The notes under the pieces were generated by a model. That model did not search any database, was not told the DNA's origin, and saw only the letters and a program-made list of their open reading frames with translations. The position numbers and the translations under genes were made by a program. DNA of 64,000 nucleotides from Deinococcus peraridilitoris DSM 19664 (GTDB lineage: Bacteria > Deinococcota > Deinococci > Deinococcales > Deinococcaceae): contig NC_019793.1 in assembly GCF_000317835.1 (NCBI RefSeq), positions 1,922,001 to 1,986,000 of the forward strand, given 5' to 3'. This document shows, piece after piece, positions 11,991-24,869 of the stretch. Each line of letters opens with the position of its first letter. Positions within the stretch are counted from its first letter, which is position 1.

Positions 11991-12081
11991 CGGCGAGCCC
12001 CGGACCCGGCAATCACCCGGCAATCACTTACTCGGCCACGCACAAAAAGCGAGGCCGGGCGCGGAGCGTCAAAGAAGGCAC

Positions 12082-12951
12082 ATGACAGGTCAGCCTGCGA
12101 AGAAGCCGGGAGAAATTGCTTTCCCCGGCTTCAGTTGTGTGATCATCATGACCATGAAGGTTGGCAGCGTTGCTCTCAAGTCTCCTCAGCGGCGCCTGCG
12201 GCGTCTCGGTATCAATTTCATCTGGTTTCTGGCGAGTCTGGCGCTGATCGGGACCCTGCTCTACTTCGTGTTTCGCGTGAACCTCACGGTCACCGCCGAC
12301 GACGCCCTTCGCGAAGGTCGCCTCCTGCTGAGCAAGCAAACGGTGCTGGCAGTCGTCGCGCATCCTGACGATTTGGAGTGGTATATCGGCGGAACCCTGC
12401 GCCGCCTTGCGGACGCTGGGGCGGACGTCCAGGTCATCGTGGCCTCGTTGGGTGAAAAAGGACCCAACCGCACCGGCGTACCGAACCTGCCCGAAGCGCG
12501 GCGTCAGGAGCAGCTCGACGCTGCGGACATCAACGGGTACCGCCGGGTGCATTTCCTGGAACTGCCCGACCGTGGCGTGGCTGCCGATCCACGGTTTCTG
12601 CCGCGTGTCACCGAAATTTTCCGGCAGGTCCGTCCCGACGCCGTCTTGGTGTTCGATCCGCAATTTCCCTCACTGCCTTACCTGCACACCGATCATCAGG
12701 GATCGGCCCGGGTCTTTCTGGGCTTCTGGCGAACGCTGGGCGAGGACCGTCCACCCGTCTACCTGTTTCAGACCCGCCGGCCAAACGTCGCGGTGGACAT
12801 CAGCCCGGTGGTGGACATCAAGGCCCGCGCCCTGGCACAGCACCGCACCCAGAACGGGAGTGGAGGCAGCGGACGCATGAGCCAGGTATTCAAGGAGCAA
12901 GGTACGCTGGTCGGGGTCGCTTCGGCCGAGACCTTTCGGGTCATGCGGTAA
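12082..12951 (+). CDS. PIG-L/LmbE family deacetylase, membrane-anchored
   Basis: The product has one N-terminal transmembrane helix (LGINFIWFLASLALIGTLLY) followed by a PIG-L domain: LAVVAHPDDLEWYIGGTL carries the zinc-binding AHPDD motif, then VIVASLGEKGPN, ARRQEQLDAADING, PDAVLVFDPQFPSLPYLHTDHQ (second zinc histidine). The family hydrolyses N-acetyl groups of GlcNAc-type substrates such as mycothiol or bacillithiol precursors; the substrate here is unknown. The start is uncertain: ATG 12082 follows AAAGAAGG, while ATG 12148 or 12154 lie after a GAAGCCGGG/CCCGGCTTC hairpin (12103-12132) and directly before the conserved part. Low-similarity N-termini are usual. Confidence 0.8.
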   Translation: MTGQPAKKPGEIAFPGFSCVIIMTMKVGSVALKSPQRRLRRLGINFIWFLASLALIGTLLYFVFRVNLTVTADDALREGRLLLSKQTVLAVVAHPDDLEWYIGGTLRRLADAGADVQVIVASLGEKGPNRTGVPNLPEARRQEQLDAADINGYRRVHFLELPDRGVAADPRFLPRVTEIFRQVRPDAVLVFDPQFPSLPYLHTDHQGSARVFLGFWRTLGEDRPPVYLFQTRRPNVAVDISPVVDIKARALAQHRTQNGSGGSGRMSQVFKEQGTLVGVASAETFRVMR

Positions 12952-13018
12952 AGCGTCGCCTTACGGGACGTCATCACACAGGCGCGGGCGTAGCGGCAGT
13001 TCGTCGGAGAACCTTGTG

Positions 13019-13855
13019 TCAGGCAAATTCCGAACTGCGATCGAGCAGGCCCAGCAGGCGCTCGAGTTCCTCGGGCGAGCCGAAGCTCAGTTCGATCTTG
13101 CCTTTGTCGGCACCGGAAATCTTGACCCGGGTGCCCACCGTGCGGCTGAGATCCAGTTCCAGCTGTCGCCAGGGACGTCCGCCTGCCCGGCGTACGCCTT
13201 CGCCGGGTTTGGCGCGCTGCAGGGCCTCGGCCTCGCGCACACTCAGACTGCGTGTCCGAATCTGCTCGAGCGCCCATACCCGGTCCGGCTCTGGTTGGGC
13301 CAGGATGGCGCGCGCATGGCCGGCACTGATCTCCCCTGCCTCGAGTGCCCGCAGTGCCGCACCGGGCAACGCCAGCAGGCGCAGGGCGTTCGCCACGGTC
13401 GAGCGGCCTTTGCCCACGGCCCGTGCCACGCCTTCCTGGTTGTGCCCCTGATCAAGCAACGTCTGATAGGCACGGGCTTCTTCCAGCGGCCCCAGATCTT
13501 CGCGCTGCAAGTTCTCGACGATGGCGATTTCCAGGGCTTCGCGGTCCGCCAGATCGCGGATAACAACCGGCACCTCGGTCAATCCGGCGAGTCGGGCCGC
13601 CCGCCAGCGCCGCTCGCCGGCCACGATTTCGAACCGCTCGCCTCGCGGACGAATCAGCAATGGCTGCAACACGCCCTTGTCGCGGATGCTCTGCGCGAGC
13701 TCGGCCAACGCCTCCGGATCAAAAGTCTGGCGCGGCTGGTATTCAGCCTGCACGATCTGATCCACACGCAAAGTCTGGACGCCGGCACTGCTTGAGGGTT
13801 TGGCGAGCAGGGCGTCGAGGCCACGCCCCAAACCGAGGCTAGACTTTTTGGACAC
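13019..13855 (-). CDS. parB: Chromosome partitioning protein ParB
   Basis: The 278-residue protein begins [16 protein letters not shown], then the CTP-binding ParB/Srx domain ([46 protein letters not shown]), the conserved [19 protein letters not shown], a helix-turn-helix ([23 protein letters not shown]) and a C-terminal dimer domain. It binds parS and spreads to form the partition complex. It overlaps parA by 17 bases and ends the mnmG-rsmG-parA-parB operon. Two parS matches lie 1.3-1.9 kb upstream in the same operon. Confidence 0.96.
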   Translation of the reverse strand: MSKKSSLGLGRGLDALLAKPSSSAGVQTLRVDQIVQAEYQPRQTFDPEALAELAQSIRDKGVLQPLLIRPRGERFEIVAGERRWRAARLAGLTEVPVVIRDLADREALEIAIVENLQREDLGPLEEARAYQTLLDQGHNQEGVARAVGKGRSTVANALRLLALPGAALRALEAGEISAGHARAILAQPEPDRVWALEQIRTRSLSVREAEALQRAKPGEGVRRAGGRPWRQLELDLSRTVGTRVKISGADKGKIELSFGSPEELERLLGLLDRSSEFA

Positions 13856-14588
13856 GTTGCATCACCTCGTCGGCCAGACGCTTGTAGGCCCCGGCACCAC
13901 TCGAAAGTGGCGAGTACTGGTTGATGGGTTTGGCATGGCTGGGCGCTTCGGACAGGCGGATATTGCGTGGCACGACGCTCCAGAACACCAGCTCGCCAAA
14001 GTGAGCGCGGACGTTTTCCTCGACCTGCTGCGCCAGGTTGGTCCGACCGTCAAACATGGTGATCACAATTCCCAACACCCGCAGCCCGGGGTTCAGATGA
14101 CCGCGCACCCGCTCGACGGTGTCGATCAGTCCGGCCACCCCTTCCAGCGCGTAGTATTCTGCCTGCAGCGGAATCAGCAGCCCCTGTGCTGCCGAGAGCA
14201 CATTGACGGTCAAGGGTCCCAGACTTGGCGGCGCGTCCAACAGGACGACGTCGTACCCCTGCAATTGTGCGAACAGGTCACGCAAGGCATACGGCGTTTC
14301 GGCGAGTTCGACTCCCGCGCCCGCCAGGTCGGGCGTGGCTGCCAGCAGCGACAAGTTGGGCTGCGCGGTTTCAAGCACCACCTTGGTCAAGCACGACGGA
14401 TCGCGAAACGCGTCGTAGAGCCCGCGCGAAGCGCCCCGGTGACCGAGCCCGCTCGTGGCGTTGGCCTGCGGATCGACATCGACCAGCAGCACTGTTTTGC
14501 CGGAGGCGGCCAGATAGGCGGCCAAATTGATTGCGGTCGTGGTCTTCCCCACGCCGCCTTTTTGATTCACGATCCCGACAATCTTCAA
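13839..14588 (-). CDS. parA: Chromosome partitioning ATPase ParA (Soj)
   Basis: The 249-residue deviant-Walker ATPase begins [21 protein letters not shown] (KGGVGKTT P-loop with signature lysine), then [35 protein letters not shown] and [17 protein letters not shown]. It drives origin segregation with ParB by ATP-dependent nonspecific DNA binding. Its start overlaps the rsmG stop (14585-14588), and its end overlaps the parB start by 17 bases, so the operon is translationally coupled. Confidence 0.96.
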   Translation of the reverse strand: MKIVGIVNQKGGVGKTTTAINLAAYLAASGKTVLLVDVDPQANATSGLGHRGASRGLYDAFRDPSCLTKVVLETAQPNLSLLAATPDLAGAGVELAETPYALRDLFAQLQGYDVVLLDAPPSLGPLTVNVLSAAQGLLIPLQAEYYALEGVAGLIDTVERVRGHLNPGLRVLGIVITMFDGRTNLAQQVEENVRAHFGELVFWSVVPRNIRLSEAPSHAKPINQYSPLSSGAGAYKRLADEVMQRVQKV

Positions 14589-15130
14589 GAAGCGGCCTCC
14601 TTTGCCGTGAACGTCAGGATCACCAGATCGTGCTGTTCGTCAAGCGGTTCGCGCCGCGCGGTAATGCGAAAACCCATGAGTTCCTGGGGAGCATACCATG
14701 TACGCGGGCGGCGCGTCAGCAGGAACCAGCGTGCTGGCACGATGTGCCGCACCAGTTCCAGCAGGATGGGCAGCTCACCGACCGCCTGGGCAGCGATCCA
14801 CTCCACCGGTTGCTGGTATTGCCGAACGTCACGCGCAAATACATGCGCATTTCTGAATCCCAGCTTGGCGACGGCCAACTTCAGAAAGGCTGCCCGCCGC
14901 GCACGTCGTTCACACAGGATGACCGTGACGTCCGGTCTCGATTCAGCGATGACCATGCCCGGCAGCCCGCCCCCAGTCCCGAGGTCCAGCAGGGTTGTGC
15001 CAGAGGGAAGCTCGTCCGCATATCGCTGGGCCGTGGCTTCGTGTGTCGCCCACTCACTCAGCACCTGGGGACCGAACAGGTCCAAGGTCCCGGCGTACGT
15101 GCGTACCAGATCGCTATAGCTTTGTTTCAC
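14585..15130 (-). CDS. rsmG: RsmG-like 16S rRNA methyltransferase (GidB)
   Basis: A class I SAM-dependent methyltransferase of 181 residues with [20 protein letters not shown] (SAM motif I), [20 protein letters not shown] and a terminal HDLVILTF strand. RsmG makes m7G527 in 16S rRNA. Position directly after mnmG supports the call. It is somewhat shorter than the usual 200-240 residues, mainly at the N-terminus, where the NLT segment is not obvious. The most likely start is GTG at 15130, which lies inside a parS site and within the last codons of mnmG (17-base overlap). Longer readings into mnmG have no family resemblance. Confidence 0.8.
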   Translation of the reverse strand: MKQSYSDLVRTYAGTLDLFGPQVLSEWATHEATAQRYADELPSGTTLLDLGTGGGLPGMVIAESRPDVTVILCERRARRAAFLKLAVAKLGFRNAHVFARDVRQYQQPVEWIAAQAVGELPILLELVRHIVPARWFLLTRRPRTWYAPQELMGFRITARREPLDEQHDLVILTFTAKEAAS

Positions 15131-16928
15131 GTGAAACTCCCGCAACTTGCCGCAGGTGTACCAGCAGTGCCGTGACGTCGCCTCGCCGGACACCGGGGAC
15201 CCGGGTGGCCTGGGCAACGGTGGATGGCCGCACCTTGGCCAGCTTTTCGCGAGCTTCAGTCGACAGAGCAGCCACCGACGAGTAGTCCAGCTGGTCGAGC
15301 CGCATTTCCGCCGAATGTTCCTCAGCCTGCAGCTGTCGACGTGCACGGGCAATATACCCTTCATATTTAACGTTGATTTCCAGGCTTTCGCTCTCGACCG
15401 AATCGAGCTCGGGTAGAACTACTCCGGCAGTCCTCAACGTCGAGAGCGTGTACTCGGGTCGGCGCAGCAGACCCAGCGCATTGTTTCCCTGCCAGCGAAC
15501 CTGCTCCAGCTGCTGGCGCGCCCCACGAATGCGTTCATATTTATCTCGAACCTTGGCGAGGGCCGCGTGATCGATCAGTCCCAGGTCATGCGCCAACGGC
15601 GCCAGTCGTTCATCGGCATTGTCCTGCCGACACAGCAGCCGGTGTTCCACGCGGCTGGTCATCATGCGGTAAGGCTCATCGCTTCCCTTGAAGACCAGAT
15701 CATCCAGCATCACACCGATGTACCCTGTTTCACGTGAAACAAAACAGTCGGTCAGGCCTGAGGCCCGGCGGCCTGCCGCCGAACCGGCCACCAGGCCTTG
15801 CGCCGCCGCTTCCTCATAACCGCTGGTTCCATTGACCTGACCCGCAGTGAACACGCCCGGCAAATACCGGGACTCCAGGTTCAGGGTCAACTCCGTGGTG
15901 TCGATGACGTCGTACTCCACCGCGTACGCGTATCGTTGAATCACCGCACGTTCAAACCCGGGCAGGCTGCGCACCAGCGTATCCTGCAGATGAGGCGGCA
16001 GACTGCTGGAGAAGCCCTGCAGATACACTTCGCTGGTGTTGACCCCATCAGGTTCGACGAACAGCAGGTGTCGATCATGATGGGCAAAACGCACGACCTT
16101 GTCCTCGATCGACGGACAGTAGCGGGGGCCAAGACCGGCAATATCTCCCGCATACATGGGCGACTCGTGCAGGTTTTCCTGAATCAGACGGTGGGTGGTG
16201 GGGGTGGTGTGCGTCTGCCAGGTGGGGGTAGAGGCCGCCTGTGGACCACTACGACCACTGAACGAGCGAGGATGAGGGTCGGCCGCGATTTCCTGCAGGA
16301 CATCGAAATTTACCGAGTCGGCCCGTACACGCGGCGGCGTCCCGGTCTTGAAGCGCTTGAGCCGGTGACCGCTGGCCGAAAGGGTAGAGGAGAGGAAGCG
16401 CGAGGGCGGCTCACCCTGCCGCCCTTCTGGCCGCGAGGTTCGGCCATACCAGGTCACCCCTTGCAGAAACGTGCCAGTTGCCAGCACCACACAGCGGGTG
16501 CGGTACCGCCGTCCATCCGTGGTCACGACGTGCCACAGCTCATGGTCGCGCTCGAGCGCGGCCGCCTCGGCACGCAGGATGTCAATTCCTGAATGGCCCA
16601 ACACGTATTCCTGGGCCCGAACCGCATAGGCATCGCGTTCGTTCTGCACCCGCAACGACTGTACGGCCGGTCCCTTGGAAGCGTTCAGTACCCGCGTGTG
16701 AATTGCCGTGTCATCGGCAATCCGGCCCATCAGGCCTCCCATCGCCTGAACCTCGAACACCAGCTGGCTTTTTCCAGGCCCACCGACGGCCGGATTGCAC
16801 GGCATGCGGCCGATAGTGGCCGGGTTGCCGATGAGCAGCGCGGTCGGGCCGAATTTGGCAGCAGCCCAGGCTGCCTCAATGCCGGCGTGCCCGCCGCCGA
16901 CCACCATCACGTTCCAAACGCCTTGCAT
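15114..16928 (-). CDS. mnmG: tRNA uridine-5-carboxymethylaminomethyl modification enzyme MnmG (GidA)
   Basis: The 604-residue FAD protein begins [27 protein letters not shown] (GGGHAG dinucleotide motif), followed by [17 protein letters not shown], the conserved GTFLQGVTW region, [45 protein letters not shown] and a C-terminal helical MnmE/tRNA-binding domain. With MnmE it modifies U34 in several tRNAs. The open frame extends 39 codons further upstream, but ATG 16928 begins the conserved sequence. A TAGACT -10-like box lies eight bases before it with no ribosome-binding site, so the transcript may be leaderless. Two parS sites lie in its 3' half. Confidence 0.96.
   Translation of the reverse strand: MQGVWNVMVVGGGHAGIEAAWAAAKFGPTALLIGNPATIGRMPCNPAVGGPGKSQLVFEVQAMGGLMGRIADDTAIHTRVLNASKGPAVQSLRVQNERDAYAVRAQEYVLGHSGIDILRAEAAALERDHELWHVVTTDGRRYRTRCVVLATGTFLQGVTWYGRTSRPEGRQGEPPSRFLSSTLSASGHRLKRFKTGTPPRVRADSVNFDVLQEIAADPHPRSFSGRSGPQAASTPTWQTHTTPTTHRLIQENLHESPMYAGDIAGLGPRYCPSIEDKVVRFAHHDRHLLFVEPDGVNTSEVYLQGFSSSLPPHLQDTLVRSLPGFERAVIQRYAYAVEYDVIDTTELTLNLESRYLPGVFTAGQVNGTSGYEEAAAQGLVAGSAAGRRASGLTDCFVSRETGYIGVMLDDLVFKGSDEPYRMMTSRVEHRLLCRQDNADERLAPLAHDLGLIDHAALAKVRDKYERIRGARQQLEQVRWQGNNALGLLRRPEYTLSTLRTAGVVLPELDSVESESLEINVKYEGYIARARRQLQAEEHSAEMRLDQLDYSSVAALSTEAREKLAKVRPSTVAQATRVPGVRRGDVTALLVHLRQVAGVSRETKL
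15123..15138. promoter_or_regulatory. parS site (15/16 match) at the mnmG-rsmG junction
   Basis: TGTTTCACGTGAAACT differs from the consensus TGTTTCACGTGAAACA only at the last base. It overlaps the mnmG 3' end, where it encodes VSRET, and contains the GTG start of rsmG. ParB encoded 1.3 kb downstream would bind and load here. Confidence 0.9.
15726..15741. promoter_or_regulatory. parS site, perfect 16/16, inside mnmG
   Basis: TGTTTCACGTGAAACA is the exact bacterial parS consensus. It lies in mnmG codons for FVSRET, 603 bp from the second site, and about 1.3 kb from dnaA. Confidence 0.95.
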
Positions 16929-16981
16929 AACAAGATAGTCTACTGCAAGGTGGGGGCTCTCGCGAGCGGGCAAGGACTCCC

Positions 16982-17015
16982 TGGTATGATGCGCGCTAGC
17001 CACGCGCAAAGGAGG
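16982..17015 (+). promoter_or_regulatory. dnaA promoter (extended -10) and strong ribosome-binding site
   Basis: TGGTATGAT at 16982-16990 is an extended -10 (TG-N-TATGAT). No good -35 is visible at 17 bases. AAAGGAGGAG at 17008-17017 is an almost perfect anti-SD match, seven bases before ATT at 17023, which decides the start of dnaA. Confidence 0.6.
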
Positions 17016-17022
17016 AGCACCT

Positions 17023-18393
<1,371 letters not shown>

Positions 18394-18685
18394 TTCTCAT
18401 GCCACGCTTGTGCTCTCCTTCACTTACTGTGGATAACCCTGTGGATAACCCTGTGGATAAGCTGTGGATAACCCTGTGGATAACCCTGAACTTTTTTTGC
18501 CTGTGGATAACCGGGCAGTTTGTCCACAGGCTATCCACAGGCAAAGCCGAGTTATCCACAATTCTATCCACAAGCTGGAATACATGCCAGACGACTCCAA
18601 ACCGGGTTATCCACAGTTTCCACAGCTCCTATTACTACTACTACTATTTTTATAACTAAATAAGAGAGGAGAAAAGATAACGTCC
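18394..18685. other. oriC: Chromosomal origin oriC
   Basis: The dnaA-dnaN gap holds six perfect TGTGGATAA boxes in direct orientation (18428, 18440, 18452, 18463, 18475, 18502) and inverted boxes at 18531 (CTATCCACA), 18552 (perfect), 18564 (CTATCCACA) and 18607 (perfect), plus degenerate TTGTCCACA at 18520 and a half-box at 18617. The first five are 11-12 bp apart, about one helical turn. After the last box come AGCTCC and TAT-TAC-TAC-TAC-TAC-TAT-TTT-TAT (18630-18653), a DnaA-trio array leading into AT-rich DNA, the basal unwinding system. Confidence 0.95.
18630..18653 (+). promoter_or_regulatory. DnaA-trio array (unwinding element)
   Basis: Eight consecutive triplets TAT TAC TAC TAC TAC TAT TTT TAT follow a DnaA box pair and a GC-rich spacer. 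On the complementary strand they read as the 3'-(G/A)A(T/A)-5' DnaA-trio on which DnaA forms a filament to melt the origin. Confidence 0.8.
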
Positions 18686-19768
18686 ATGCGTGCCAACGTC
18701 AGCAAAAAAACACTCAGTGAGGGACTCGGGTTGCTTGAACGCATCGTGCCCTCCCGGTCCAGCAATCCGCTTCTGACATCGCTCAAGGTTGAAGCCGAAC
18801 CACGCGGTCTGACGCTCAGCGGAACCAACCTGGAAATCGACATGGCCTGTTTCGTGCCCGCCGAAGTCGACCGGGAAGCGGCCTTTGTGGTGCCCGCCCA
18901 CCTGTTTGCGCAGATCGTGCGCAATCTGGGCGGGGAACTGGTCGAACTGTCGCTCAGCGGCAACGAGCTGAGCGTGCAGTCCGGAGGCTCGAACTTCAAA
19001 CTGCAGATCGGCGAGCTGGGAGCTTACCCGCTGCTGAGCTTTCCCACGCGCAGCGACGCCAGCTACGACGCACGCGAACTGGCACGCTCACTGGCCAGCG
19101 TGCGTTATGCGGCAGCCACCGAGGCGTTTCAGGCGGTGTTTCGCGGCATCAAGATCGAACAGCTCGGAGGTCGGGCCCGCGTGGTCGCCTCTGACGGTTT
19201 TCGCCTGGCGCTGCGGGACTTCAATGCTCACGGCGAAACACGCAACCTGATCGTGCCGGCCCGCAGCGCCGACGAGCTGATCCGGGTGGTGCGCGACGGT
19301 GAGGTCGGGGTCACCTACGGCGAAGGCACCCTGGGAATCACCACCGAGCGCGTCAAGATGAACGTCAAGCTGATGGACGGAGAGTTCCCGGACTACGAGC
19401 GGGTCATTCCGCGCGATGTGAAGCTGCGCATCATGCTGAGCGCCACGGCCCTCAAGGAGGCCGTCTCGCGCGTGGCAGTCCTGGCCGACAAAAACGCCAA
19501 CAACCGCGTCGAGTTTCTGGTTTCCGAGGGCAAGCTGCAACTCGCCGCCGAAGGCGATTACGGGCGAGCTCAGGATACCCTGCAGGTGATGCAGGACGGC
19601 AGCGAGCCTGCCATGAGTCTGGGATTCAACGCCAAGTACGTGCTGGACGCGTTGGGACCCATCGAGGGTGACGCCGAGCTGCTGTTTTCCGGCCCGACTT
19701 CCCCGGCAATGTTCAAGGCGCAGGGTGATGGCGGCTATCTGGCCGTGGTGGTCCCGCTGCGGGTCTGA
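18686..19768 (+). CDS. dnaN: DNA polymerase III beta sliding clamp
   Basis: The 360-residue protein has three clamp domains: [44 protein letters not shown] loop ([14 protein letters not shown]), [13 protein letters not shown], and a C-terminus ending [14 protein letters not shown], the conserved hydrophobic end. It encircles DNA as a dimer and tethers the polymerase. AGAGGAG lies 14 bases before the ATG, longer than usual spacing. It follows oriC directly, as in most bacteria. Confidence 0.96.
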   Translation: MRANVSKKTLSEGLGLLERIVPSRSSNPLLTSLKVEAEPRGLTLSGTNLEIDMACFVPAEVDREAAFVVPAHLFAQIVRNLGGELVELSLSGNELSVQSGGSNFKLQIGELGAYPLLSFPTRSDASYDARELARSLASVRYAAATEAFQAVFRGIKIEQLGGRARVVASDGFRLALRDFNAHGETRNLIVPARSADELIRVVRDGEVGVTYGEGTLGITTERVKMNVKLMDGEFPDYERVIPRDVKLRIMLSATALKEAVSRVAVLADKNANNRVEFLVSEGKLQLAAEGDYGRAQDTLQVMQDGSEPAMSLGFNAKYVLDALGPIEGDAELLFSGPTSPAMFKAQGDGGYLAVVVPLRV

Positions 19769-19828
19769 AGCGGCACGGAGGGGACTTCAGCTTGTCCATC
19801 AGGGTGCTCCACCTACACACAGGCTTAA

Positions 19829-21154
<1,326 letters not shown>

Positions 21155-21277
21155 CGGCGAGCGTGGGCTGTTCGCTCCTGGCCTGGAACGCGAAAGCTCC
21201 TGCCGAGCAAGCGAGATGCGAACGGCTCGTCGCCCACAGCCTTCTCGGCGCCGCTCCTGCCCTACACAAAGGAATTC

Positions 21278-22705
21278 ATGAAACACTTTGATCGAGCCAC
21301 CAAAATCGTCGCGACGGTGGGACCCGCCAGCCGTGACGCCCAGACGCTGGAGCGCATGATCGACGCGGGAATGAACGTCGTGCGCATGAACTTCTCGCAC
21401 GGCGAGCGCGAAGATCACCGTGAAACCTACGAACTCGTCCGTTCGATTGCCCGGAAAAAAGGCGTGACGATTGGAATCCTGCAAGACCTCCAGGGCCCCA
21501 AGATTCGGGTGGGACGCTTCAAGGAAGGTCGGGTGACGCTGGAAGCCGGTCAGAAGTTCATCATCACGATGGACGACATCGAAGGCGACCAGCAGCGCGT
21601 GGGCAGTACCTACAAGGGTCTGGCCGAGGACGTACGGCCCGGCATGACCTTGCTGCTCGACGACGGCAACATGGCGTTGCGCGTCGAGGGTGTGCGTGGT
21701 TCGGACGTCGAGACGAGCGTCGCCATCGGCGGCGTCCTCAAGAACAACAAGGGCATCAACGTGCCCGAGGCCGACCTCAGCGTGCCCGCCATGAGCGACA
21801 AGGACGTCGAGGACATGGAGTTTGGCGCGCAGCTGGGCGTCGATTGGGTGGCGCTGTCGTTCGTCCGCTCGCGCGACGACATGCTGCTCGCCAGGCACTA
21901 CCTGGCGCGTTTTGGCTCACGCGCCAAGCTGATGGCCAAAATCGAGAAGCCCCAGGCCGTAGAGCGCTTCGAGGACATTTTGCGCGAAGCCGACGGCATC
22001 ATGGTGGCGCGCGGTGACCTGGGCGTCGAGATGCGTCCCGAGCAGGTGCCGGTCATTCAGAAAAAGCTGATCCGTGCCTGCCGTGAAGCGGCCAAGCCGG
22101 TCATCACCGCGACCCAGATGCTTGAAAGCATGATCAACCTGCCGCGCCCGACCCGCGCCGAGGCGAGTGACGTGGCCAACGCGATTTTCGACGGCACCGA
22201 CGCGGTAATGCTCTCGGCCGAGAGCGCTGCGGGCCTCTACCCGGTCGAGAGCGTGGCCATGATGGACCACATTGCGCGCGAAGCCGAGGCCTCGGACCTT
22301 TACCGCCTGTCGCAGGCGCGCTCCATCGATACCGAACTCGCCACCGACTCGATCGCGGACGCGGCCTGCGACATCGCCGAGACGCTGAACGCCAGCGCGA
22401 TCACCACTTTCACGCTCACCGGCGGCTCGGCGATGCGGGTGGCACGCAACCGCCCGCGGGTGGCGATTCTGGCCCTCACGCCCAACGAGCGCACCCGCAA
22501 CCAGCTGGCGCTGACCTGGGGCATCGTACCCGTACAGGCCGAGGATCCCGGCAACACCGACGACATGGTGCGCATCGCCACCGACGAGCTGCGCCGTTCG
22601 CGCGTGGCCGACGCAGGCGACCGTTTCGTGATCACGGCGGGTGTGCCGTTCGGGGTGCGCGGTACCACCAACATGATCCGGGTGGAGCGACTGCAGAAAG
22701 CCTGA
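21278..22705 (+). CDS. pyk: Pyruvate kinase
   Basis: The 475-residue protein has all pyruvate kinase features: TKIVATVGPASRD, VVRMNFSHGEREDH, DLQGPKIRVGRF, DKDVEDMEFGAQLGVDWVALSFVRS, KIEKPQAVERFEDIL, IMVARGDLGVEM, ATQMLESMI, PRPTRAEASDVANAIFDGTDAVMLS, and a C-terminal allosteric domain. It makes ATP and pyruvate from phosphoenolpyruvate. AAAGGAATTC is the ribosome-binding site. It ends at a long terminator. Confidence 0.97.
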   Translation: MKHFDRATKIVATVGPASRDAQTLERMIDAGMNVVRMNFSHGEREDHRETYELVRSIARKKGVTIGILQDLQGPKIRVGRFKEGRVTLEAGQKFIITMDDIEGDQQRVGSTYKGLAEDVRPGMTLLLDDGNMALRVEGVRGSDVETSVAIGGVLKNNKGINVPEADLSVPAMSDKDVEDMEFGAQLGVDWVALSFVRSRDDMLLARHYLARFGSRAKLMAKIEKPQAVERFEDILREADGIMVARGDLGVEMRPEQVPVIQKKLIRACREAAKPVITATQMLESMINLPRPTRAEASDVANAIFDGTDAVMLSAESAAGLYPVESVAMMDHIAREAEASDLYRLSQARSIDTELATDSIADAACDIAETLNASAITTFTLTGGSAMRVARNRPRVAILALTPNERTRNQLALTWGIVPVQAEDPGNTDDMVRIATDELRRSRVADAGDRFVITAGVPFGVRGTTNMIRVERLQKA

Positions 22706-22729
22706 TGGCTTGCTGGTCGCTGCCGCACA

Positions 22730-22774
22730 GCAATAAAGAGAGGGCCACTTTCAAAGTGGCCCTCTCTTTATTGC
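22730..22774. terminator. Strong terminator after pyk
   Basis: GCAATAAAGAGAGGGCCACTTT pairs exactly with AAAGTGGCCCTCTCTTTATTGC around a single C. The 22-bp arms end in A/T-rich sequence and give a U-tract in both directions. Confidence 0.88.
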
Positions 22775-22791
22775 ATCTTTAACGTATACAC

Positions 22792-22856
22792 ATATCCACA
22801 ACGCGCGAATTTTATCCACAGGGACGCTGTGGATAACGTGCGTTGCCTGTGCATAA
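22792..22856. other. Second DnaA-box cluster between pyk and tyrS
   Basis: ATATCCACA (22792), TTATCCACA (22812, perfect), TGTGGATAA (22828, perfect, inverted) and TGTGCATAA (22848) lie within 65 bp, just after the pyk terminator and before the tyrS stop. No gene promoter is near, because both flanking genes end here. It could titrate DnaA or modulate initiation about 4.3 kb from oriC. Confidence 0.75.
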
Positions 22857-22910
22857 CGTTGTGGAGCGGATATTTCTGAATCGGCCAAAAAGGCCGCTCC
22901 TGGACACGCT

Positions 22911-24203
<1,293 letters not shown>

Positions 24204-24254
24204 CTAACCGACCCGTTTGCGGCGGCGTCGATAGGAAGCGCTGAGCGTGTTCAC
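24204..24254 (-). CDS. Candidate leaderless leader peptide before tyrS
   Basis: A mini-ORF ends in TAG at 24204-24206 and reads VNTLSASYRRRRKRVG from GTG at 24254 (three codons longer from ATG 24263, but that ATG overlaps the -10 box and would not be transcribed). GTG starts seven bases after TACAAT, the arrangement of leaderless genes in Deinococcus. It has one Tyr codon followed by six basic residues. The stop overlaps by one base the GGCGTGC element that competes with the terminator. Coding status is an inference. Confidence 0.4.
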   Translation of the reverse strand: MNTLSASYRRRRKRVG

Positions 24255-24261
24255 AGGGGCC

Positions 24262-24290
24262 ATTGTAGGCGCGCAACCCACGCGTCTCAA
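24262..24290 (-). promoter_or_regulatory. Promoter of tyrS
   Basis: Reading leftward, TTGAGA (24285-24290), 17 bases, then TACAAT (24262-24267): near-consensus sigma-70-type spacing and boxes. Predicted transcription start is near 24254, giving a leader of about 130 bases. Confidence 0.75.
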
Positions 24291-24308
24291 GCGCGCTAGC
24301 CTGAAGGC

Positions 24309-24869
24309 GTGAAAACGATGGCCGAACTGCTCGCCACCCTGCCCCGTTCCGGTCGGCTGGACTGGATCGGATTGCGCACTGCCCGTCGCGCGCCCGTCGT
24401 GGGCGTTTCTGAGGTGGAGGTGATGGTCGGCCTGGGGCTCGTCGGCGATCACGGACGGCTGATGCCGCCACGCCTGCGGGCGCTGTCGGCGGGACCGACC
24501 GAAGCCGATAAGCTTCAGGCGCGCGCTCCGGCGAACGGGACCGGCGGGCAGGGAAAAAGGCAGGTCACCCTGATTCAGGCCGAGCATCTTCCCGTCATTG
24601 CCGCCCTGGCTGGAGTGGAGAGCGTCATGCCCGAGCAGTTGCGGCGCAATCTGGTCGTTTCGGGCATCAACCTGCTGGCCTTCAGGGACGCCCGCTTCCG
24701 GGTCGGGGAGGTGCTGCTGGAAGGCACCGGCGGGTGTCATCCCTGCTCGCGGATGGAGGAAAACCTCGGCGAGGGAGGATACAACGCAGTGCGCGGACAC
24801 GGCGGCATCACGGCCCGCGTTCTGGAGGGTGGCCGTATTCGCCTGGGCGACGAGGTCCGGCCCGCTTGA
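24309..24869 (+). CDS. MOSC domain protein
   Basis: The 186-residue product matches the MOSC fold of molybdenum-cofactor sulfurase C-termini and YiiM-like proteins: [64 protein letters not shown] (conserved cysteine) and [15 protein letters not shown]. Such proteins bind sulfur or molybdenum cofactor; the partner is unknown. GTG 24309 has TAGCCT (24297-24302) six bases upstream, so translation may be leaderless; ATG 24318 is an alternative. It is divergent from tyrS and overlaps the TrmK-like gene. Confidence 0.85.
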   Translation: MKTMAELLATLPRSGRLDWIGLRTARRAPVVGVSEVEVMVGLGLVGDHGRLMPPRLRALSAGPTEADKLQARAPANGTGGQGKRQVTLIQAEHLPVIAALAGVESVMPEQLRRNLVVSGINLLAFRDARFRVGEVLLEGTGGCHPCSRMEENLGEGGYNAVRGHGGITARVLEGGRIRLGDEVRPA

